Part shown: one piece after another, positions 16,481 through 22,895 of the stretch
How the letters are laid out: every line of letters starts with the position of its first letter
Position numbering within the stretch: the first letter of the stretch is position 1
From: Hippea sp964442345
GTDB taxonomy: Bacteria > Campylobacterota_A > Desulfurellia > Desulfurellales > Hippeaceae
Assembly (NCBI GenBank): GCA_964442345.1
Contig: CAYTZD010000011.1
Coordinates: 1 to 28,444, forward strand
DNA: 28,444 nt
Direction of reading: 5' to 3'
The notes under the pieces: model-generated
What the model was told of the DNA's origin: nothing
What the model saw: the letters and a program-made list of their open reading frames with translations, nothing else
Databases searched by the model: none
Program-made: the position numbers and the translations under genes

Positions 16481-17353
16481 TCAAACCCTTTCTATATCCT
16501 TTGATCCTAATAGTCCCTGCGGCATAATAAAAAGTGTGAGAATCATTATAGAGAAAGCGACAATATCCCTGTATGACGACGATATATAACCGCTTGATAG
16601 AGATTCTGCTATTCCTATCAACAAGCCGCCAAGTATAGCGCCTATGTTATTTCCAAAACCACCAACAACACTCGCAGCAAAGCCTTTAAGTCCTATAGAT
16701 AAACCCATATCGTATTTTGCAAACATAATAGGCGCCATTATTGCACCGCCTATTGCTCCTATAATTCCACTTACAAAAAAGGAAAGCGCCTGCACCTTTA
16801 AAGAGTCTATGCCGAAAACCTCACACGCAGTTCTGTTTTCGGATATGGCTATTGCAACCTTTCCATAAAGCGTCTTTGAGAAAAACATAAACAGCAACAC
16901 ACCCAAAATAATAGTCGTAAAGATCACTATCAAATACTGAGATGAAAAACTTAAACCCAATACGGTTATACTCTCAAACGGCAAAAACTGTTCTACAGGA
17001 TGCGCATTTTTGCCGAAGGTTATCATGGATAACCCTCTTATTATCATTGAAATACCTATGGTTAGAATAATTAGCGATAACTCGCTTTCTGATTTTGTAT
17101 TTTTTATAAAAATGAAGAATACAAGATAACCAAGTATGCCTACAGACAAGATTGAGATAAGAAAAGACAAAGCTATAGGTATATGTATGCTTAAGAAATA
17201 GAATTCAAGCATTGCTCCCAGCATTACAAATTCACCCTGTGCAAAGTTTACTATCTTCGTGCTTGAATAGATGATATTAAAACCTATGGCTACTAAAGAA
17301 TAGACAAGTCCCGTTATTATACCATTTATCGTGTATTGAATAAAAGCTTCTAT
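16481..17353 (-). CDS. livH: Branched-chain amino acid ABC transporter permease LivH (apparent AUA start)
   Basis: A 290-residue permease if translation starts at the ATA at 17351-17353. From the first in-frame ATG (17224) it would be only 247 residues and would lose the conserved first helix and the NFAQGEF block, both of which are encoded upstream in frame (INGIITGLVYSLVAIGFN, then STKIVNFAQGEFVMLGAM). GGAGG at 17361-17365 is 7 bases before the ATA, and the ATA overlaps the macro-domain gene stop (ATAG). No ATG, GTG or TTG occurs in frame between that site and 17224. The protein has the usual LivH helices and the EN-x-AcevfGI coupling loop (here ENRTACEVFGID). Gene identity is clear; the start codon is inferred. 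Confidence 0.88.
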   Translation of the reverse strand: MEAFIQYTINGIITGLVYSLVAIGFNIIYSSTKIVNFAQGEFVMLGAMLEFYFLSIHIPIALSFLISILSVGILGYLVFFIFIKNTKSESELSLIILTIGISMIIRGLSMITFGKNAHPVEQFLPFESITVLGLSFSSQYLIVIFTTIILGVLLFMFFSKTLYGKVAIAISENRTACEVFGIDSLKVQALSFFVSGIIGAIGGAIMAPIMFAKYDMGLSIGLKGFAASVVGGFGNNIGAILGGLLIGIAESLSSGYISSSYRDIVAFSIMILTLFIMPQGLLGSKDIERV

Positions 17354-18014
17354 TGGTTAGCCTCCCACTTTTCTGCTTCTTGTTTAAATAGATTGCTTGT
17401 TAGCTCATCAATATTGCAGAAATGTATCTCTTGCAAATTTTTTGCATCCTTTAAAAACTCAATGGCTGTCGTGAATATGATATGCGCCGCTCTATCTTTG
17501 GGAAATCCAAATATACCAGAACTTATAGCAGGTAAAGATACACTTTTTATGCCCTTTTCTTCTGCTATTCTCAAAGCGCTTAAAACGGCACTTTTTAGCT
17601 TATTGTCTTCATCACCTTCCCCCCAAACAGGACCAACAGCATGAATCACATATTTTGCCTTTAGCTTACCTGCTGTTGTTATGGCTGCAGAACCGGTTGG
17701 AACATAACCTATTTTGTCGCTTTCTTCCTGTATTATTCTACCACCCTTTCTTACAATGGCACCAGCAACACCGCCGCCATGTTTTAGGTGAGAATTTGCA
17801 GCATTAACTATGGCTTCTGTCTCTTCTTCTGTAATATCACCAAGTATAANNNNNNNNNNNNNNNNNNNNNNNNNNNNNNNNNNNNNNNNNNNNNNNNNNN
17901 NNNNNNNNNNNNNNNNNNNNNNNNNNNNNNNNNNNNNNNNNNNNNNNNNGTAATATCACCAAGTATAACCTTAACAATTTTATCACCCAACTTTAGTTCT
18001 TTTATAACCACCAC
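17350..18014 (-). CDS. Macro-domain ADP-ribose hydrolase (gene interrupted by assembly gap)
   Basis: A single-domain macro protein. Visible motifs are LGDI (start of the fold), AIVNAANSHLKHGGGVAGAI (ADP-ribose-binding loop with the catalytic-type Asn), VIHAVGPVWGEGDE, and LPAISSGIFGFPKDRAA (second phosphate-binding loop). These match bacterial YmdB/TTHA-type macro domains that remove acetyl or ADP-ribose groups. The gene is broken at 17850-17949 by 100 Ns, but both flanks share 19 identical bases; merging them restores one open frame of 181 residues. I chose GTG at 18012-18014 because AGGAGG (18021-18026) lies 6 bases before it; the frame extends to GTG at 18032 but that hides the ribosome site. 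AGGAGG overlaps the stop of the GT2 gene. Confidence 0.85.
17351..17365 (-). promoter_or_regulatory. Ribosome-binding site that places the livH start at an AUA codon
   Basis: GGAGG at 17361-17365 (minus strand), 7 bases before ATA at 17351-17353. The ATA shares two bases with the TAG stop of the preceding gene (17350-17352), the same geometry as the ATGA and GTGA overlaps elsewhere in the window. This supports translational coupling and a non-standard initiator. Confidence 0.6.
17831..17968. repeat. 19-base direct duplication flanking the N gap (contig-end overlap)
   Basis: Positions 17831-17849 and 17950-17968 are the same 19 bases (gtaatatcaccaagtataa), one abutting each side of the Ns. 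This is what two overlapping contig ends look like when a scaffolder inserts Ns rather than joining them. It encodes the LGDI region of the macro domain once, not twice. Confidence 0.9.
17850..17949. other. Assembly gap, 100 Ns
   Basis: Exactly 100 undetermined bases, the conventional size for a gap of unknown length, so the window is a scaffold of at least two contigs. See the flanking repeat: the real gap is probably zero. Confidence 0.98.
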
Positions 18015-18024
18015 AACTAACCTC

Positions 18025-18972
18025 CTACCCACTTCTGAGATATGATTTTAGCGTTCTTATATATCCTCCGTTAAATATCTTTGCTAAAAAAGTGGGCAAA
18101 AAAGTTATTGTATACCTCGAGAAAGCCTTAAAGCTCTTTTTTACTTTTAACGATTTTTTTAAATATTTTCTTGCTGCTTTTTTATCTCCTAAGTGCAGTA
18201 ATGCTGTTCCATATCTCATATAAACCCTTGCCAAAGTATGTTCTAAGGTGTAACTAAGCCTTTTTTTCTCTTCTTCTGATAAAGAGTTGTAAAATTTTTC
18301 TATAACAATACGGTTATATCTTCTTGTTTTTATAGGTATATCTTTGTCGTATAAATCCATTCTCTTATAGACTAACGGTTTCTCTACATACGCAAAATTG
18401 CCATACCTCATCACTCTTAACCACAGATCCCAATCTTCTGTAACCTCCAACGACTCATCAAACCCGCCAACCTTTTCTACTATCTCCTTTTTTATCATTA
18501 CCGTGCTTGGATCTATAAAACTTCCTCTGACTATCCATTTCAGATCAACTACAGATGGATTTTTACCTTCTTTGTATCCTATTTTTGTAACACCTGAAGG
18601 ATACAACTTAAAATAGTTGGTAAAAACACCTATCACATCACCTTTTCTCATTCTATTAACACAGGTTTCTAAAAACTCCTTATCCCACATATCGTCATCA
18701 TCCAAGAATGCCAGCAATGGATATTTAGCTTTTCTTATTGCTATATTTCTTGCGCAGCACCTGCCACAATTTTCATGATAAATATATACAGTTTCAGGAA
18801 AATGCTTTTTTATAAGTTCCTCACTTCCATCAGACGAACCATCATCTGACACGATAACTTCGTAAGGTTTGTATGTTTGACTGAATGCACTATCTACGGC
18901 TTGCAAAAGCAAATCTTTTCTATTGAATGTTGGTATTATTACGCTTACACCTATATCCTTTTCTTTAACCAT
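18025..18972 (-). CDS. Family 2 glycosyltransferase
   Basis: A 315-residue GT-A glycosyltransferase. The N-terminus has VSVIIPTFNRKDLLLQAVDS (9-28) and VSDDGSSDGS (41-50); the metal-binding DDDD is at 91-94 (LAFLDDDDMWD), and EDWDLWLR near residue 181 provides the acceptor or base region. After about residue 240 comes a helical tail with a TPR-like unit (ALLHLGDKKAARKYLKKSL). No membrane segments are seen, so it is a cytoplasmic or peripheral enzyme. The donor and acceptor sugars cannot be assigned. It overlaps the GT4 gene by 8 bases, and its stop lies within the ribosome site of the macro gene. Likely role: assembly of LPS core or another surface glycan. Confidence 0.85.
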   Translation of the reverse strand: MVKEKDIGVSVIIPTFNRKDLLLQAVDSAFSQTYKPYEVIVSDDGSSDGSEELIKKHFPETVYIYHENCGRCCARNIAIRKAKYPLLAFLDDDDMWDKEFLETCVNRMRKGDVIGVFTNYFKLYPSGVTKIGYKEGKNPSVVDLKWIVRGSFIDPSTVMIKKEIVEKVGGFDESLEVTEDWDLWLRVMRYGNFAYVEKPLVYKRMDLYDKDIPIKTRRYNRIVIEKFYNSLSEEEKKRLSYTLEHTLARVYMRYGTALLHLGDKKAARKYLKKSLKVKKSFKAFSRYTITFLPTFLAKIFNGGYIRTLKSYLRSG

Positions 18973-20074
18973 AAATAATCTTCTCTAACTTTTTCGTAAT
19001 TTTTTCCACACTCAAATTCTCTTCAATAAACCTTCTGCCGTTTATGGCAAGATCCTCTCTAAGCTTTCTATTCTCCCATAGTTCTCTTATCGCTTCAGAT
19101 ATACTATCCGAATCAGTCTCTGTTATCAAGAGATGTTTTCTCAAGACAGCTATCTCACCTATTCCCGTCTCTTTTGTCGCTATGGTTGGTATTCCGCATG
19201 CCATTGATTCTATAACAACATTATCAAAGCCACCCTTTTGAGATGGTATCACGCATATATCAAATAGCGCATATATCTCTTTTGTTGCTTCCATTGCACC
19301 CAAAAAGACCACTTTATCTTTTATGTTCAGATCTTCTGTCATTTGGATAAGCTTATCCCTTAATTTTCCATCGCCTACTAAAACCAGTTTTGCATCTATT
19401 TTACTTTTGGCAAATGCTTCGATCAGAACATCTGCGCCCTTTGGATTATAAAACCTAACAACCGAACCAACAATAAAATATCCGTTAAGTTTAAATTTTT
19501 CTTTTATTTTTATCTTCTCTTTTGAATCTAATGGTTTAAACTGTTCTGTATCAATAGGATTATAGATGACTTCTATCTTATCTTTCGCATTTGGTAAAAC
19601 CCTTATTATGTTCTCTTTAACCTTATTTGAATTTGCGATATAAAATTTGCTCTTTTTTACAAAATATCTCATAAACACACGCCTGTGCCATTTTCTCTCC
19701 CACTTCCATGTTGTGCTTCCTATGAAGGTAAGCACAGGGATATTTATACCAAGCAAAGCCATCTTAGTCGTATAATCTGCTAAAAACTCAAATGTGATTA
19801 CAACATCTGGATTTAAGCCTTTAAGCGTTCTTCTTAGCTTTAAAAATACATCGACCCTAAAGGACTTAAGCGCCTTATTATGCTCATCCGTCAAAGCTAT
19901 GGCATTAATTTGGTCTAATTCTGCCTGTTTTATAGATGACTTATCGGCTTTCATAATAGAGATAATCGTTATCCTATTGCCGTGTTGTTTTAATCCTTTT
20001 GCTATTCTATATGCCCTTCTTTCTGGCCCACCAAAAAAGCCAAAGGCATCTAAAACAAAAACTATATGCTTCAT
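18965..20074 (-). CDS. Family 4 glycosyltransferase (GT-B fold)
   Basis: A 369-residue GT-B enzyme. The N-terminal acceptor domain begins HIVFVLDAFGFFGGPERRAYRIAKG-like (key GG-PE), and the C-terminal donor domain has VGSVVRFYNPKGADVLIEAF near residue 205 and VIPSQKGGFDNVVIESMACGIPTIA near residue 278. The second Glu of the EX7E motif (VVIESMA) is present, but the first position is Gly/Lys, a variant seen in some LPS glycosyltransferases. It uses an activated nucleotide sugar and inverts nothing (retaining family). The ATG overlaps the deacetylase stop by 4 bases. Probably a surface polysaccharide or lipid A core enzyme; the exact sugar is unknown. Confidence 0.87.
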   Translation of the reverse strand: MKHIVFVLDAFGFFGGPERRAYRIAKGLKQHGNRITIISIMKADKSSIKQAELDQINAIALTDEHNKALKSFRVDVFLKLRRTLKGLNPDVVITFEFLADYTTKMALLGINIPVLTFIGSTTWKWERKWHRRVFMRYFVKKSKFYIANSNKVKENIIRVLPNAKDKIEVIYNPIDTEQFKPLDSKEKIKIKEKFKLNGYFIVGSVVRFYNPKGADVLIEAFAKSKIDAKLVLVGDGKLRDKLIQMTEDLNIKDKVVFLGAMEATKEIYALFDICVIPSQKGGFDNVVIESMACGIPTIATKETGIGEIAVLRKHLLITETDSDSISEAIRELWENRKLREDLAINGRRFIEENLSVEKITKKLEKIIYG

Positions 20075-21012
20075 TTGTGCATAGCCGCGTATATTTTTGC
20101 AGTTAAGTAATATTTATTTGACAGAAGCTTCCTTATAAAGGCTGTTTTATTTTTTGGTGCATGTATCCTTCCTATCATGCAGAAATTATCTTTAAAAAAC
20201 GCTTTTTTCTGCGTCGTAAAACAGAATTCAAAACCTACTTTTTTTGCTATCTCTAAGGACTCTTTGCTAAATTCGCCCCACGGCCAGCTAAAAAAAGGTG
20301 TATCAAATCCAAGATGCTTTTTGATTAACTCTTTTGATGTTTTTAAATCTTCTTCAACCCTTTTCAGATAATCTTCTTTTTCTTCCCATTTACCCTTAAA
20401 AAACCTTCTTGTTGCAAGATAACTCTTCATCGGATATATAGGATCACCAATTTTTGGTTTTCTACCAAGCGCAAATTCATAACTCCAATGAACCTTTGAA
20501 TCTATTTTGTATTCTCCTATCTTCTTATCAGAGCTAAACACCTTCACATGATTGTGGGAATGGGAACCTATCTCAAAGACACCGCTATCCTTCATGATTT
20601 TTAGCTCATCCCAGCTTAAGAATTCAGACAAATCACCTTTATATAGCGATCTTTTTAAAGCATTCTCTTCCATTGCAGGCATAAACAGATTATCGGTGCT
20701 GTTTTCCATTGTTTTACTTATACCGCTTTCTCTAACCTTTGAAGTTATTATGAAAATCAGTGCTTTTGCTGAGAACTCCTTTAATATTGGGTATGCATAA
20801 ACAAAATTATCCAAAAACCCGTCGTCAAATGTCAGCAAAACACTGCTTCTTTTAAGGCTTTTTCCTTTTTTTAAGTCGTATAGAACTTCAGGACCAACTA
20901 TATCAAACTGCTTCTTTAGAAAGGACAGCTGCCATCTAAAGGTGTTAACATCTATATCATATCCTTCAAATGGCAGTATCCTGTGGTAATAAAGAACAAT
21001 TAACGGTTTCAA
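20071..21012 (-). CDS. Polysaccharide deacetylase, CE4/NodB homology family
   Basis: A 313-residue NodB-type deacetylase. Motif 1 TFDDG is at 61-65 (Asp base plus metal Asp), motif 2 HSHNH at 151-155 (metal His pair), and motif 3 appears as FFSWPWGEF. An insertion of about 60 residues separates motif 1 from motif 2. No signal peptide is visible, so it may act in the cytoplasm on a lipid-linked glycan. It removes N-acetyl groups from sugars; the substrate is unknown. The start is TTG (TTGA overlap with the upstream gene), giving MKPLIVLYYHRI with the family-typical YYHRI start. The GT4 and GT2 genes follow immediately, so the three probably act on the same glycan. Confidence 0.85.
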   Translation of the reverse strand: MKPLIVLYYHRILPFEGYDIDVNTFRWQLSFLKKQFDIVGPEVLYDLKKGKSLKRSSVLLTFDDGFLDNFVYAYPILKEFSAKALIFIITSKVRESGISKTMENSTDNLFMPAMEENALKRSLYKGDLSEFLSWDELKIMKDSGVFEIGSHSHNHVKVFSSDKKIGEYKIDSKVHWSYEFALGRKPKIGDPIYPMKSYLATRRFFKGKWEEKEDYLKRVEEDLKTSKELIKKHLGFDTPFFSWPWGEFSKESLEIAKKVGFEFCFTTQKKAFFKDNFCMIGRIHAPKNKTAFIRKLLSNKYYLTAKIYAAMHK

Positions 21013-22895
21013 TACTCTATTCTTGCCGCTGTTAGTCTATCTGCTTCATAGATACCCTTTACAAATCTATTAAAGAACCCTGTCGGGACACCTACAACAG
21101 AAAGCACATAATCACCATCCTTTGCGCAGCCGACAACTCTTCCACTTACATCGCCAGACGACCAGATAAGCTTCAGTTTATCAGCGTTAAGTTCGAATAG
21201 TTTCAAATTATACGCATTATAATGCTGCTTTGCTATGGTTATATGGTTCGACATATAGTTTCTCAAACCAAGAACATATATCTTATTGTTATCTATCTGC
21301 ACTGTTATTGCTTTTGGTATTATCACGCTTGCCTTTCTATATAGCTCTTTAACAGGTTCTTGGTTGTTTTCTATATCAACAGGATATCTCTGTATAAGCC
21401 TTTCTCCTTCACCAAAGCCGTAAGATGTTGTAAAGGTAAGCTTACCCAAAGCTGTATTATACACTCCAAGCTGTTTAAATTTATTTACAAACACTATATC
21501 GTTATCAATCTTGAAAAACTCATAGAAGCTATCGGGCTCTACAGGAAGCTTAAGTTTTGAGATAGGTTTAAATGTATTTAGGCTAAGTCTATATATAGGA
21601 CCATAAAACGGTTTTGATAGGCTTGCCTTCTGCGCTATAAGTATAGGATGCTTGCTAAACTTATCATAGAATCTCACATGATACGGCAGGCCTTCAACAA
21701 TCGGCACAAATCGTTTGTTTTTTATGTATCCGATAGCTGACGAGAGTGCTCCATACCTATTAAAGTTGCTTATAGCTACCAATAGCTTGCCGTTTATCCT
21801 TGCTGAATCTATATTGATAATGTTATATCCATAAGAGAAGCTGCAAAGTTTCTCAAAGCTATCCCATTGGAATCTATATACTTCCACATCTGATCCTTTG
21901 GCTATAACGACATTATTTAAATCATTATCAAGAAACGGTCCGTAATAGAATGCCGTTGTGCCATATCCAATAGGCTTGTAGAATACAATCTTGTATGCAG
22001 AAGAAGACATCTGAAGGCCTGTATATGGACTATATAGGCCAAACCTGCCTAAAATTGATTCCCATAATGTAAGTTTTGGTCTTAACCTTAGGTTTGAAGC
22101 AACCAGATTCTCAGGTGGCACTGTTTGGGCAGGCTGCGATTTGAGAACAACCTGCGTCTGATTATCCATCTTCAAAGAGTTGGTTAACATTACATTGCCA
22201 CTATAACCGTTATAAAGCTTAAACTTTAAATCTCTATCCCTTACAGTGGATATGCTAATAACAAGATCTGCATCCAAAACCTGCGCCAATCTTTTTATAG
22301 ATGTTTTTTCATAAAGTGAGTTTATTCTATTGTCAATTATTGCTATCTGAACTTTATCTTCGCCAATAACAAAGAATCTACCCGTCTGTTCAAGCTTTGA
22401 TTTTAAGGTTTTATAGATATAAGGATTCCTTGTTATTATAGCAACCGTATATGATGGCTTTCCCGCTGCAAAACTGTCGCCAACTTTCGGCTTTCCCATT
22501 ACACTCTCTTCGCCTGTTGGTATAATGCCAAGCCCGATTAAGTATTTCTTCTTACTTTCAACACCCTGTGTTATTACTGCTGTTGCTTTATGATCTGATG
22601 TTTTTACTACATTTGCATAGGCTATGCCTTTTTTTAGCTGTATAGGTTTATCTGAATTCAACGGCACAAAGCTACCCAGATCTCTATATATATAAACAAA
22701 ATAGTTTCTGCTTAGACCGTCAAGCTCACCCTTGTTTAGTTCGACCTTATCACCATTTACTGCGACTACCTTACCATTTACGATGTGAAGTTTTGAGATT
22801 ATCTGGTTTGTTAAATTGTCAAATACATCTGCTTTTGATACTTGAGAAAGTGCAAATATAAAGATTGCAACGAGAATAGATAAGGTTTTTTTCAT
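21009..22895 (-). CDS. Secreted protein of unknown function with an FlgT-C-like N-terminal segment
   Basis: I do not recognise a named family for the whole 628-residue protein. It has a signal peptide (1-22, cleavage after KA). A segment at 41-72 (GKVVAVNGDKVELNKGELDG) resembles the FlgT C-terminal domain or similar small beta-domains of periplasmic proteins. About residues 150-230 look like an alpha/beta domain (TVAIITRNPYIYKTLKSKLE, then LAQVLDADLVISIS) as in TolB-N or FlgT-M domains. From about 290 to the end there are beta-rich repeated units (DVEVYRFQWDSFEKL, KLLVAISNFN, KIYVLGLRNYM) suggestive of a beta-propeller. It is presumably periplasmic or surface-attached. The ATG overlaps the valS stop by 4 bases, and its stop overlaps the deacetylase start. 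No flagellar genes are nearby, so a flagellar role is not implied. Confidence 0.7.
   Translation of the reverse strand: MKKTLSILVAIFIFALSQVSKADVFDNLTNQIISKLHIVNGKVVAVNGDKVELNKGELDGLSRNYFVYIYRDLGSFVPLNSDKPIQLKKGIAYANVVKTSDHKATAVITQGVESKKKYLIGLGIIPTGEESVMGKPKVGDSFAAGKPSYTVAIITRNPYIYKTLKSKLEQTGRFFVIGEDKVQIAIIDNRINSLYEKTSIKRLAQVLDADLVISISTVRDRDLKFKLYNGYSGNVMLTNSLKMDNQTQVVLKSQPAQTVPPENLVASNLRLRPKLTLWESILGRFGLYSPYTGLQMSSSAYKIVFYKPIGYGTTAFYYGPFLDNDLNNVVIAKGSDVEVYRFQWDSFEKLCSFSYGYNIINIDSARINGKLLVAISNFNRYGALSSAIGYIKNKRFVPIVEGLPYHVRFYDKFSKHPILIAQKASLSKPFYGPIYRLSLNTFKPISKLKLPVEPDSFYEFFKIDNDIVFVNKFKQLGVYNTALGKLTFTTSYGFGEGERLIQRYPVDIENNQEPVKELYRKASVIIPKAITVQIDNNKIYVLGLRNYMSNHITIAKQHYNAYNLKLFELNADKLKLIWSSGDVSGRVVGCAKDGDYVLSVVGVPTGFFNRFVKGIYEADRLTAARIEY

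Noticed and set aside
16481..17224. livH as a 5'-truncated pseudogene
   Set aside because: The missing N-terminus is encoded in frame upstream with conserved residues and a good Shine-Dalgarno sequence; only the initiator codon is unusual.
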